Source: Streptomyces venezuelae
Lineage (GTDB): Bacteria; Actinomycetota; Actinomycetes; Streptomycetales; Streptomycetaceae
NCBI RefSeq assembly: GCF_008642355.1
Contig: NZ_CP029193.1
Span: 2,442,001 to 2,506,000 of the forward strand
DNA length: 64,000 nucleotides
Reading direction: 5' to 3'
Position 1 is the stretch's first letter; each line of letters begins with the position of its first letter. This document shows positions 33,638 through 42,067 of this stretch, piece after piece. The notes beneath the pieces were generated by a model, which was not told the DNA's origin, ran no database searches, and worked only from the letters and a program-made list of their open reading frames with translations. The translations under genes and the position numbers were made by a program.

Positions 33638-35845
33638 ATGCACTCCACGGCGACACCGGTGACACCCGCGACACCCGCGACACCCGAGACGTCCGCGACC
33701 CCAGCGCCCCCCGCAGCACCAGAGACCTCCGGTTCGCCCGCGACCTCGACCCACTGTCCGTACTGCGCGCTGCAGTGCGGGATGGACCTGGTCACGGGCC
33801 CCCAGGGGGTGGAGGTCGTGGAGCGGACCGGGTTCCCGGTGAACAAGGGCGCCCTGTGCGGCAAGGGGCGCACGGCACCCGCGGTGCTCTCCTCGCGGGT
33901 GCGGCTGACGGAGCCACTCGTGCGGTCCCGGGCCACGGGTGAGCTCACCCCGGCCACCTGGGAGGAGGCGCTCGACCGGGTCGCCGACGGGCTGACCCGC
34001 ACACGGGCCGAGTACGGCGCGGACGCGTGCGGCGTGTTCGGCGGGGGCGGTCTGACCAACGAGAAGGCGTACGCGCTGGGCAAGTTCGCGAGGGTCGCGC
34101 TCGGCACGTCGCAGATCGACTACAACGGACGGTTCTGCATGTCGTCGGCCGCGGCCGCCGGGCAGCGGGCGTTCGGGCTCGACCGGGGGCTGCCGTTCCC
34201 GCTGGAGGACATCCCGCGCACCGGATGCGTGATCCTCGTCGGGTCGAACCTCGCCGAGACGATGCCGCCCGCGCTGCGGTATCTGACGGAGCTGCGGGAG
34301 AACGGCGGCACGTTGATCGTCGTGGACCCCCGGCGGACCAGGACCGCCGAGCAGGCGGACCTGCACCTGGCGCCGCGGCCGGGTACGGATCTCGCCCTGG
34401 CGCTCGGCCTGCTGCACCTGGTCGTGGCGGAGGGGCGCACGGACGAGGCGTTCATCGAGGAGCGGACGAGCGGATGGGAGGAGGCACGGGCGGCGGCGAT
34501 GGCGCACTGGCCGGAGCACGTCGAGCGGATCACGGGGGTGGCGGTGCCCCGACTGCGGGACGCGGTGCGGCTCTTCTGCGGCGCCGACGCCGCGATGGTG
34601 CTCACGGCGCGCGGTCCCGAGCAGCAGTCCAAGGGCACGGACACGGTGGGGGCGTGGATCAATCTGTGTCTCGCCACGGGGCGCGCCGGACGGCCGTTCT
34701 CCGGGTACGGGTGCCTGACGGGGCAGGGCAATGGGCAGGGCGGGCGGGAGCACGGCCAGAAGGCGGACCAGCTGCCCGGCTACCGGAAGCTGACCGATCC
34801 GGCGGCGCGGGCTCATGTGGCGGGGGTGTGGGGAGTGGACCCGGACTCGCTGCCGGGTCCGGGCAGGTCGGCGTACGAACTGCTCGACGCGTTGGGCGGG
34901 GACATCAAGTCGCTGCTCCTGATGGGCTCCAACCCGGTCGTGTCGGCGCCGCGGGCCGCGCACGTGGAGGAGCGGCTCCGGTCGCTGGACTTCCTCGCGG
35001 TGGCGGACGTGGTCCTGTCGGAGACGGCGTGCCTCGCGGACGTGGTGCTGCCGGTGACGCAGTGGGCGGAGGAGACGGGGACGGTGACGAACCTGGAGGG
35101 GAGGGTGCTGCTGCGGCAGCGTGCGGTGACCGCGCCGGCCGGGGTGCGCGGCGATCTCGACGTGCTGCACGGGCTCGCGGAGCGGCTCGGGCACGGGAAG
35201 GGGTTTCCGACCGACCCGGAGGAGGTGTTCGAGGAGTTGCGCAGGGCGAGCGCGGGCGGGCCCGCGGACTACTCGGGGATCAGCTACGAGCGGTTGAGGG
35301 AGGACGACGGGAAGGGGGTGTTCTGGCCGTGCCCCGAGGGGGCCGGGGGTGCGGTGGCCGAAGGTGGACGGGCCCAGGGCGGGCGGGCCGAGGGGACGCC
35401 GCGGCTGTTCCTGGAGCGGTTCGCCACCGAGGACGGGCGGGCGCGGTTCGTGCCGGTGGTGCACCGGGACGCGGCGGAGGAGCCGGACGCGGAGTATCCG
35501 GTGCTGCTCACGACGGGACGGGTGCTCGCGCAGTACCAGTCCGGGGCCCAGACGCGGCGCGTCGACGAGCTCAACGCTGCGGCTCCGGGGCCCTTCGTGG
35601 AGCTGCATCCGCGGCTCGCCGCGCGTCTGGGGGTCGAGGAGGACGATCCGGTCGCCGTCGTCTCACGGCGCGGCCGGGCGGTGGCGCCGGCGCGGGTGAC
35701 GTCGGCGATCCGCGCCGACACGGTGTTCATGCCGTTCCACTGGCCGGGCGAGGGTCGGGCCAACACATTGACGCATCCCGCGCTGGATCCCGTGTCGCGG
35801 ATGCCGGAGTTCAAGGTGTGCGCGGTGCGGGTGGAGCGGGTGTGA
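33638..35845 (+). CDS. nasA: Assimilatory nitrate reductase catalytic subunit (molybdopterin)
   Basis: A 735-residue molybdopterin oxidoreductase. A Thr/Pro/Ala-rich leader from nine-base repeats covers residues 8-38, then the [4Fe-4S] motif with Cys40, Cys43, Cys47 and Cys74 (CPYCALQCGMD...GALCGKG). Cofactor-binding motifs include CGVFGGGGLTNEKAYALGKF, IDYNGRFCMSSAAAAGQRAFG and KSLLLMGSNPVVS, with a C-terminal MopB domain starting at LLTTGRVLAQYQSG. Reduces nitrate to nitrite in the cytoplasm for assimilation. Needs molybdate (operon at 14.2-17.4 kb) and passes nitrite to NirBD at 46-49 kb. The electron donor subunit is not adjacent. Confidence 0.9.
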   Translation: MHSTATPVTPATPATPETSATPAPPAAPETSGSPATSTHCPYCALQCGMDLVTGPQGVEVVERTGFPVNKGALCGKGRTAPAVLSSRVRLTEPLVRSRATGELTPATWEEALDRVADGLTRTRAEYGADACGVFGGGGLTNEKAYALGKFARVALGTSQIDYNGRFCMSSAAAAGQRAFGLDRGLPFPLEDIPRTGCVILVGSNLAETMPPALRYLTELRENGGTLIVVDPRRTRTAEQADLHLAPRPGTDLALALGLLHLVVAEGRTDEAFIEERTSGWEEARAAAMAHWPEHVERITGVAVPRLRDAVRLFCGADAAMVLTARGPEQQSKGTDTVGAWINLCLATGRAGRPFSGYGCLTGQGNGQGGREHGQKADQLPGYRKLTDPAARAHVAGVWGVDPDSLPGPGRSAYELLDALGGDIKSLLLMGSNPVVSAPRAAHVEERLRSLDFLAVADVVLSETACLADVVLPVTQWAEETGTVTNLEGRVLLRQRAVTAPAGVRGDLDVLHGLAERLGHGKGFPTDPEEVFEELRRASAGGPADYSGISYERLREDDGKGVFWPCPEGAGGAVAEGGRAQGGRAEGTPRLFLERFATEDGRARFVPVVHRDAAEEPDAEYPVLLTTGRVLAQYQSGAQTRRVDELNAAAPGPFVELHPRLAARLGVEEDDPVAVVSRRGRAVAPARVTSAIRADTVFMPFHWPGEGRANTLTHPALDPVSRMPEFKVCAVRVERV

Positions 35846-35909
35846 GGGGGAATGGTGCGGGCCCGGGACTGGTGCCCCGGGTCCGCGGTCGTGCAAGGGG
35901 AGGTGCGAA

Positions 35910-36200
35910 TCAGCAGGTGCGGCCCGTGTACCAGGCGCCGTCGACGCCCGAGGCGGAGCCGATCCAGGTCACGCCGGGGCCCACGCACCGCTCGCTGTTG
36001 GGGCCCCAGTCGTCGATCTCGATGACGATGCGCGAACCGTCGCTGGTGCAGTGGTTGTAGTAGGCGTCGCTGTGGGTCTCGTAGAACCCGCAGGGGTTCT
36101 GGACGGCCGCGGGCTCGGCGGAGGCCGAGGACGCCATGGTCATACCGAGGCCGACGGCCAGGGCGCCGATGATGGCCGGCAGGGAACGGCGAACTCGCAT
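35910..36200 (-). CDS. Small secreted protein, DUF6355-like
   Basis: A 96-residue exported peptide. Signal peptide MRVRRSLPAIIGALAVGLGMT ending near ASSASA; mature part with four cysteines in the order CGFYE, NHCTS, ERCVG and GRTC, so two disulfides are likely. The CGFYETHSDAYYNHC pattern matches what I recall of DUF6355, a family sometimes labelled a natural-product biosynthesis protein with little proof. Start ATG 36200 has AAGGAG ten bases upstream. Function unknown. Confidence 0.8.
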   Translation of the reverse strand: MRVRRSLPAIIGALAVGLGMTMASSASAEPAAVQNPCGFYETHSDAYYNHCTSDGSRIVIEIDDWGPNSERCVGPGVTWIGSASGVDGAWYTGRTC

Positions 36201-36306
36201 GAGCGGCTCCTTCAAGGACAAGGTGCACTGGCACCGACACGCGCACCTGGAGGTGCACACGCAGAGCTTCGCGGTGCTCACTGTCCGTAGTCTCGTCAAC
36301 TCGCTC

Positions 36307-36795
36307 TCACGAGTGATTCAGATCACTGGATCGGGTGCGTAAGCGTTTGAGCTGGGCCTTTCGGTGTGCGGCCCAGTCGCCCGTCCCGATGACCGAGCCG
36401 GAGGCGCGGAGGCCGGCGGCGATGCGCGGGGCCGCTACATAGACCCAGGCGCGGACGGGGGCGCCGGTCCGGTCGAGTACGTCGCGTACGACTCGTTCGT
36501 AGAGGTTGTGCGGGTCGCCGGGGATGTACTCCTCCAGGAGGTCCAGGGCGGTCAGGAGGGGGGCGTTGGCGGTGGGGAGTGCGGTCAGGAGTTCGCCGCG
36601 GACCGGGCCCTTGCCGGGGTGCTCGACGGCGTACGGGTAGCCGGGGCCGTCGTAGAGGAGCGCGTCCGGCAGGAGGGCGGACTCCTCCTTCGCGGTCCTG
36701 CCGTGCAGGTGGACCGCATGGTTGGGTTCGCCGGGGCGCAGCGTGCCGTACACGAAGAACGGCAGCCGGGCCGTGCCGGGTTCGTCGTCGCTCAT
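36307..36795 (-). CDS. Gamma-glutamylcyclotransferase-like (AIG2/GGCT fold) protein
   Basis: A 162-residue protein with the GGCT signature FVYGTLRPGEPNH near residues 13-25, the acidic segment LTALDLLEEYIPG carrying the likely catalytic Glu near 86-88, and Tyr-rich strands YERVVRDV and AWVYVA. Family members cyclise gamma-glutamyl amines or amino acids; the exact substrate cannot be told. A small stand-alone gene. Confidence 0.82.
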   Translation of the reverse strand: MSDDEPGTARLPFFVYGTLRPGEPNHAVHLHGRTAKEESALLPDALLYDGPGYPYAVEHPGKGPVRGELLTALPTANAPLLTALDLLEEYIPGDPHNLYERVVRDVLDRTGAPVRAWVYVAAPRIAAGLRASGSVIGTGDWAAHRKAQLKRLRTRSSDLNHS

Positions 36796-37041
36796 ACGGC
36801 GATTGTCCAGCGGGGGCGTGGCGCAGTGGGGGTGTGGGTCCGGGGTCCGGGTCGTGGGGCCTGGGCTTAGGTCCCGAGCACGGTGCCGACGACCGGCTTA
36901 GGGGCAGTTGTTACACAATCTCCTGATTTTCGTGATGGAGGGTTCCTAACGTCGGGAGCGGTGGCCGGTCCCCCTGCCGAATCCCGGACGCAGCCCCGGA
37001 CCGGCCACCACCAGCGCCCCCCACGTGACGGTCAGCCACCC

Positions 37042-37761
37042 ATGAATCCGATGCCTCGCCGCCTGCTCCTGCCGGGCGCCGCCCTGTTCGCCGTCGTGGC
37101 GGTCCTCGTGCTCACGGGGTGCGCCGGTACGGACGGTCTCGGGCACGGTGATTCCGCGCCGTCCGTCTCCGTGCAGCCGCGCCCGGAGGCGGTCTGGCCC
37201 GCCTGGGCGGGCAGGACGTCGCGCGCGCCCGGCGCCGAGGCGTCCACGCGCCAGCCGCCCCCGCAGCCGCTGCGGGGCCTGAAGGTCCACGCGGGCGGGC
37301 TCGCCTCGATGGACGTGCACGCCGTTCTGCGGGCCGACCCGCGTACGAGACCGCTCGCCGACCGCGGGATGATCGACCGCCCGGGGCGGGCCGGGATACG
37401 GCCGCCGATGTTCCTGGACCTCACCGGCGACAAGAAGCCGGACATGCTGGTCGCCGCCGACACGGAGAGCGGCCGGTCGATCCTCGCCGTCTACACCGAG
37501 CGCGGCGGGAAGGTCTACCCCATCCTGTTCACCTCCGGCAGGAGCGTCAGCGTGGAGACGATCGGCCCCGACCTGCTGGTGCGCACGCCGTGTGCCGACG
37601 GCGGCGAGCAGGCGGTCCGCTTCCACTGGGACGGCGCGCGGATGTCCACGGTCAGCGACATCAAGAACTACAAGCGGTCGCCCCACCCGACCGGTACGGA
37701 CGACCGGCGGCCCGGACCGTCCGGTTCGCCCGCCGACTCCCCCTCCCCGTGGGGCCCTTGA
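37042..37761 (+). CDS. Lipoprotein paired with an orphan sensor kinase
   Basis: A 239-residue exported lipoprotein: lipobox LTGC with Cys27 after a hydrophobic stretch LLPGAALFAVVAVLVL. The mature part has a FLDLTGDKKPDMLVAADTESGRS segment like the calcium-loop repeats of VCBS/FG-GAP proteins, and ends in a Pro/Ser-rich tail. The stop overlaps the next start (TGATG at 37759-37763). The arrangement recalls CseA, the lipoprotein that tunes the CseB/CseC envelope-stress system in Streptomyces. I infer a modulator of the neighbouring kinase. Confidence 0.75.
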   Translation: MNPMPRRLLLPGAALFAVVAVLVLTGCAGTDGLGHGDSAPSVSVQPRPEAVWPAWAGRTSRAPGAEASTRQPPPQPLRGLKVHAGGLASMDVHAVLRADPRTRPLADRGMIDRPGRAGIRPPMFLDLTGDKKPDMLVAADTESGRSILAVYTERGGKVYPILFTSGRSVSVETIGPDLLVRTPCADGGEQAVRFHWDGARMSTVSDIKNYKRSPHPTGTDDRRPGPSGSPADSPSPWGP

Positions 37762-39059
37762 TGGCGTGCGGCCCCGTGGCCAGGGCCCGTGCCACGCTCA
37801 ACGGTCTCGGGCTGCGCTGGAAGATCGCCGCGCTGCTCGCCGCGGGCTGCGCGGTGGTCGCCGTCGCCATCGGGCTGCTCATCCACCACGCGCGGCTCGA
37901 CCAGATCTCGTCGGGCGCCCGGTCCGGTGCGATCGCCCAACTCGTGCGAGTACGGCAGCTGTACGAGCTGACGGGTCAGGTCGACCAGGCGGACACGGAC
38001 GCCGGTGTCGACGACCCGCAGGTGCCCGCGCCGTTGCGCAGGGCCGCGCTGGCCGGGCAGCGCACCACCTACCTCGACATGACGTCGGACGACCCGTGCG
38101 TGTGGGCGGCGCGGCCGGTCGGCGACAACCCCCGGCACGTCCTGTCCGTCCGGGAACCGCTGCACGAACAGGCCGACGACATGGCGGAGTTCGACCGGCA
38201 GCTGCTGGTCTCGGGCGCCGTCGTCGTCGGTCTCGCCGCGCTCGGCGGCGCCGGGCTCTCGAGCAGGCTGAGCCGTGAGCTGCGTACCGCTGCGGCCATC
38301 GCGCGCCGCATCAGCCAGGGCGACCTCGACGCCCGTATCGACCATCCGCGTGCGCCCGGCGCGCGGCACGGCAAGGACGAGGTGGCCGAACTGGCCACCG
38401 CCGTCGACACGATGGCCGCCTCCCTCCAGCAGCGTCTGGAGGCCGAGCAGTGCTTCACCGCCGACGTCGCCCACGAGCTGCGCACCCCGCTGACCGGACT
38501 GCACACGGCGGCCGAGCTGCTGCCGCCGAGCCGTCCGACCGAGCTCGTGCGCGACCGGGTCCGCGCCCTGCGCACCCTCACCGAGGACCTCCTCGAAGTG
38601 GCGCGCCTCGACGCGGAGGTGGAGAAGCCCGACCTGGGGGTGCACCGGCTGGGGCCGCTCGTCGAGTCCATCGCCGAGCGCGCGGGCGGGTCGGCGGCCG
38701 GGTTCACGGCGGTGGGCGCGGAGAGCGCGTACGACACGTTCGTCCGTACCGACGCGCGCCGCCTGGAGCGCATCGTCACCAACCTCGTCGGCAACGCCCG
38801 CAAGCACGGCGACGACCCGGTCGAGGTGCGGGTCGACGGCGTCGAGGTCACGGTCCGCGACCACGGACCCGGCTTCCCCGGCCACCTCCTCGACGACGGC
38901 CCGCGACGCTTCCAGACCGGCGCGCGGGAGCGCGGCCAGGGCACCGGCCTCGGTCTGACCATCGCGTGCGGGCAGGCCCAGGTGATCGGCGCCCGCGTGG
39001 AGTTCTCCAACGCGGCGGACGGCGGGGCGGTCGCGGTGGTGCGGCTGCCCCGGGCGTGA
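37761..39059 (+). CDS. Sensor histidine kinase without adjacent response regulator
   Basis: A 432-residue membrane kinase: first helix near 20-42, extracytoplasmic region of about 105 residues (45-147), second helix near 148-166, HAMP near 168-225, HisKA with His238 (FTADVAHELRTPL), and an ATPase with N-box RIVTNLVGNARKHG, G1 DHGPGFPG and G2 GTGLGLTIA. It therefore looks active. The gene before is a coupled lipoprotein, the gene after is soxR; no response regulator lies within 10 kb on this strand. Senses probably an envelope signal. Confidence 0.9.
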   Translation: MACGPVARARATLNGLGLRWKIAALLAAGCAVVAVAIGLLIHHARLDQISSGARSGAIAQLVRVRQLYELTGQVDQADTDAGVDDPQVPAPLRRAALAGQRTTYLDMTSDDPCVWAARPVGDNPRHVLSVREPLHEQADDMAEFDRQLLVSGAVVVGLAALGGAGLSSRLSRELRTAAAIARRISQGDLDARIDHPRAPGARHGKDEVAELATAVDTMAASLQQRLEAEQCFTADVAHELRTPLTGLHTAAELLPPSRPTELVRDRVRALRTLTEDLLEVARLDAEVEKPDLGVHRLGPLVESIAERAGGSAAGFTAVGAESAYDTFVRTDARRLERIVTNLVGNARKHGDDPVEVRVDGVEVTVRDHGPGFPGHLLDDGPRRFQTGARERGQGTGLGLTIACGQAQVIGARVEFSNAADGGAVAVVRLPRA

Positions 39060-39096
39060 CCGGCGGCGGCCCCGCACGGCTCACTACGCTGACCGC

Positions 39097-39627
39097 ATGA
39101 CGCACCGCCTCGCACCGAAAGCCAAGGAAGCCACCATCGGCGAGCTCGCAGCGCGCAGCGGGGTCGCCCCCTCCGCCCTGCGGTTCTACGAGGCCGAAGG
39201 GCTCATCAAGTCCCGCCGCACCTCGGGCAATCAGCGCCGCTACAGCCGCGACACCCTGCGCCGGGTGGCCTTCATCCGCACCTCCCAGCAGCTCGGCATG
39301 CCGCTCGCCACGATCCGCGAGGTGCTCGCCCTGCTCCCCGAGGACCGCACGCCGAACCGCGCGGACTGGGCGAGGATCTCCGAGTGCTGGCGCGAGGACC
39401 TCGACACCCGCATACGCACTCTTCAGCGGCTCCGCGACAACCTCACCGACTGCATCGGCTGCGGCTGCCTCTCCCTGTCCAGGTGCGCGCTGTCCAACAC
39501 GTGGGACACGCTGGGTTCACGCGGCCCCGGCCCGCGGCGCCTCGTGGAGAAGAAGGTCCCCTGCGCGACCGGGGCCTGCGACGGCACCGCGGACAACGAC
39601 CAGGAAGAGGAGGACGTGTCCGCGTGA
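39097..39627 (+). CDS. soxR: SoxR, MerR-family redox sensor
   Basis: A 176-residue MerR regulator. HTH at 13-50 (IGELAARSGVAPSALRFYEAEGLI), dimer helix to about 115, then the [2Fe-2S] ligands Cys119, Cys122, Cys124 and Cys130 in CIGCGCLSLSRC, the CX2CXCX5C motif of SoxR. In Streptomyces SoxR responds to redox-active small molecules and controls a handful of oxidoreductase genes. Its stop overlaps the following aminotransferase start by GTGA (39624-39627). The C-terminal tail is acidic and longer than in E. coli SoxR, with two further Cys near 157-161. Confidence 0.93.
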   Translation: MTHRLAPKAKEATIGELAARSGVAPSALRFYEAEGLIKSRRTSGNQRRYSRDTLRRVAFIRTSQQLGMPLATIREVLALLPEDRTPNRADWARISECWREDLDTRIRTLQRLRDNLTDCIGCGCLSLSRCALSNTWDTLGSRGPGPRRLVEKKVPCATGACDGTADNDQEEEDVSA

Positions 39628-40421
39628 CCGGCCCCGCACCGGCACAGCGCGTCGAGGTCGACGGGCGGCCCGCGACCGCCGAGAGCCTCCTGTGGCCGGC
39701 CCTCGTCCAGACCGGGCACTTCACCGCGATGCAGGTCAGGGGCGGCAGGGTGCGCGGCCTCGACCTGCACCTGGCGCGGCTCGACGCGGCGACGCGTGAA
39801 CTGTTCGGACACGGGGTCGAGGGCGAGCACGTGCGCGGTCTCGTCCGGCACATCCTGCGCGACGACATCACCGACGCGTCCGTACGGGTCCACGTCCACG
39901 CCCCGGACGGAAAGCCGTCCCACCTGGTCACCGTCCGGCCGCCCACGGAGCTGCCCGCGACGATGGGGGAACGGGCGCAGTCGCTGCGTTCCGTCGCGTA
40001 TCAGCGTCCCTTCGCGCACATCAAGCACCTGGGCGGCTTCGGGCAGGCCCGCCACGCGGAGCTCGCGCGGGCCGACGGGTTCGACGAGGTCCTGCTCACC
40101 GGCCCCGGCGGGGAGGTCAGCGAGGGCGCGGTCACGAACATCGCCTTCTTCGACGGCACGGGCGTCGTGTGGCCGGACGCGCCGCACCTGGCCGGCATCA
40201 CGATGCGGCTCGTCGCGTCGCGCCTGCCCGCCGCGGGGCTGCCCACCCGGCACGCCCCGGTGACCCTCGCGGACCTCCCCACGTACCGGGCGGCCTTCGT
40301 CACCAACGCGTGGGGAGTGCGTCCCGTGCGGCGGATCGACGACGTGGCGTACGGGGTCGACGAGCGGCTGATGGCGCGGGTGGCCGGGGTGTACGAGGAC
40401 GTGCCGTGGGACACCGTCTGA
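39624..40421 (+). CDS. Class IV aminotransferase (PLP-dependent)
   Basis: A 265-residue fold-type IV PLP enzyme. The likely Schiff-base lysine lies in the FAHIKHLGGFGQAR segment, the PLP-phosphate region in GEVSEGAVTNIAFF, and the C-terminal LADLPTYRAAFVTNAWGVRPVRRID motif is typical. The family includes branched-chain aminotransferase and aminodeoxychorismate lyase; substrate unclear. Translationally coupled to soxR by a four-base overlap, so redox control or a link to a redox-active metabolite is worth testing. Confidence 0.85.
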   Translation: MTGPAPAQRVEVDGRPATAESLLWPALVQTGHFTAMQVRGGRVRGLDLHLARLDAATRELFGHGVEGEHVRGLVRHILRDDITDASVRVHVHAPDGKPSHLVTVRPPTELPATMGERAQSLRSVAYQRPFAHIKHLGGFGQARHAELARADGFDEVLLTGPGGEVSEGAVTNIAFFDGTGVVWPDAPHLAGITMRLVASRLPAAGLPTRHAPVTLADLPTYRAAFVTNAWGVRPVRRIDDVAYGVDERLMARVAGVYEDVPWDTV

Positions 40422-40574
40422 CGGCCGGGTCGCCTCGGCGTCGAGTCGCGCCGCGGGCCCGGGTCACCCATTCACAGCCGCGCCGCGCACCCTTCGGGCA
40501 CGGGGGTTCGGCACGCCGGTGACCTGCTGGAACGTTCCCTCCGCCCCGTCAGGGGGCGAACCCTCACCACCTTT

Positions 40575-40589
40575 CTGATGGCCCATCAG
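40575..40589. promoter_or_regulatory. CTGATG-GCC-CATCAG inverted repeat upstream of the surface protein gene
   Basis: Perfect six-base arms with a three-base centre, 116-130 bases before the surface protein start. The flanks are TTT and GGAGG. I recall similar TGATGG-type palindromes in front of Streptomyces cell surface genes, but cannot confirm. Candidate operator. Confidence 0.4.
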
Positions 40590-40704
40590 GAGGCGTGGGC
40601 CGCCGAGTGCCACTTACCTCGGTAGAGCGGGGTTCGACCGACGCAGCGGCACTTGGGGGTGCCGCGGGCCGTGCCCGTGCGAAGGCCCTCGGAGGAACGA
40701 CCAC

Positions 40705-41274
40705 ATGCGCTACGCCCGTCTGCTGACCGGTACCGCTCTCGCCGTGGCGGCGGGCGCTCTGGCCGTCCCCGCGGCCGCCGCTCCCGGCCCGCCCGCCGGG
40801 AGCCTGGAGATCCGCCCCGCCACCGTCACCCCCGGCTCCTCCGTCACCGTGCACACCACCGCCTGCGGTCCGGGCGGCACGGCGGCCGGCGACGCGAGCG
40901 CGGTCGGCGCGGGCACGTTCACGATGGCGCCGGGCAGGCGTCCGGAGGGCGGCGAGGCCGCCGCGGGACGGTTCGAGGTGCCGCCGTCCGCGCAACCGGG
41001 CACGTACGAGATCGTCGCGAAGTGCTCCGGGTCCGGCGGTTCGGGTGCGAAGGGCAAGCGGGTCGCGGGCGATCTCATGGTGACGATCACCTCCACCGCC
41101 GCCGCGGGTGAACGGCATCAGGGGCAGCTCCCCAAGGGGCACGTGAAGACGGGGGTCGGCGGCGCACTCGGTCCCGACCCCGTGCAGACCGCGGCGGGAG
41201 TGGCGGCCCTGGCCGTCGCCGCCGCGGGCGGTACCTGGCTCCTGCATCGCCGGGCGAGAGGCGACAGGATCTGA
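40705..41274 (+). CDS. Surface-anchored protein with sortase-type tail
   Basis: A 189-residue exported protein. Signal peptide at 1-26 (cleavage near PAAAA), an Ig-like beta region with Cys54 and Cys107, and a tail made of LPKGHVKTG (142-150), a hydrophobic segment (about 161-180) and basic HRRARGDR at the end. That is the layout of a sortase sorting signal, though the motif is LPKGH instead of LPxTG. A class F sortase follows 114 bases later. Start ATG after GGAGGAACGACC. Function of the exposed domain unknown. Confidence 0.8.
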   Translation: MRYARLLTGTALAVAAGALAVPAAAAPGPPAGSLEIRPATVTPGSSVTVHTTACGPGGTAAGDASAVGAGTFTMAPGRRPEGGEAAAGRFEVPPSAQPGTYEIVAKCSGSGGSGAKGKRVAGDLMVTITSTAAAGERHQGQLPKGHVKTGVGGALGPDPVQTAAGVAALAVAAAGGTWLLHRRARGDRI

Positions 41275-41388
41275 CGGACACCCTCCGCTGTCCACCGGTA
41301 CCGCCGCCCCCGCCCCCTCCCGCCCATATCCCCCGTGGGCGGGAGGGGGACGAGGGGACCGGCCCGCCCGCCCCGAGGAGGTAGCCGT

Positions 41389-42051
41389 ATGCGCCGCACG
41401 CGAAAGGCCGGCAACGCCGTCATAGGCACGGTCAGCGCGGTGGCGCTGTGCTCCGGGGCGTGGCTGCTGAGCAGCGGCTCCGCGTCGCACCCGCCGCCCC
41501 AGCCGTCCGCCGCGCAAGCCGCGCGGACCCCGGATACCGGGCGGACCGGGCGAGCCACGGCGCCCTCGACGGGCGAGCACGGTACGGCCCCCCTCCCCCC
41601 GTCCCCGCCCGACCGCGTGCGGATCCCCGCGATCGGCGTCGACACACCCCTGATGGGGCTCGGCCTGACCCGGCAGGGCAGCCTCGACGTGCCGCCGCCG
41701 GAGCGGAAGAACCTCGCGGGCTGGTACGAGGCCGGCACCACGCCCGGTGAGCGCGGCACCGCCATCGTGGCGGGCCACGTCGACAACAAGGAGGGACCCG
41801 CCGTCTTCTACGAACTGGGCGCGCTGCGGAAGGGTCGCACGATCGAGGTGGAGCGCAGGGACGGCAGCGTCGCCGTCTTCACGGTCCACGCGAACGAGGT
41901 GTACGACGCCGCGGACTTCCCCGACGAGAAGGTGTACGGCGCCGCGTCACGCCCGGAACTGCGGGTCATCACGTGCGGCGGCAAGTACTCGAAGCAGACC
42001 GGCTACCAGGGCAACGTGGTGGTCTTCGCCCACCTCACCGCGGTCCGCTGA
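41389..42051 (+). CDS. Class F sortase
   Basis: A 220-residue transpeptidase. One N-terminal helix (about 8-28), a Pro-rich linker (34-74), and the catalytic barrel starting at DRVRIPAIGVDTPL with His130 (IVAGHVDN) and Cys196 (RVITCGGKY). The GYQGNVVVFAHL ending is typical of actinobacterial class F. The arginine of the usual triad is not obvious: the loop after the Cys holds Lys (KYSKQTG). Start ATG 41389 follows GAGGAGGTAGCC. The upstream surface protein is the likely substrate. Confidence 0.88.
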   Translation: MRRTRKAGNAVIGTVSAVALCSGAWLLSSGSASHPPPQPSAAQAARTPDTGRTGRATAPSTGEHGTAPLPPSPPDRVRIPAIGVDTPLMGLGLTRQGSLDVPPPERKNLAGWYEAGTTPGERGTAIVAGHVDNKEGPAVFYELGALRKGRTIEVERRDGSVAVFTVHANEVYDAADFPDEKVYGAASRPELRVITCGGKYSKQTGYQGNVVVFAHLTAVR

Positions 42052-42067
42052 CGCACAGGACAGCCCT

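Noticed and set aside
35910..36200. Natural product biosynthetic cluster suggested by a DUF6355-like protein
   Set aside because: Neighbours are nitrate reductase and a GGCT-like protein; no synthase, tailoring or resistance genes.
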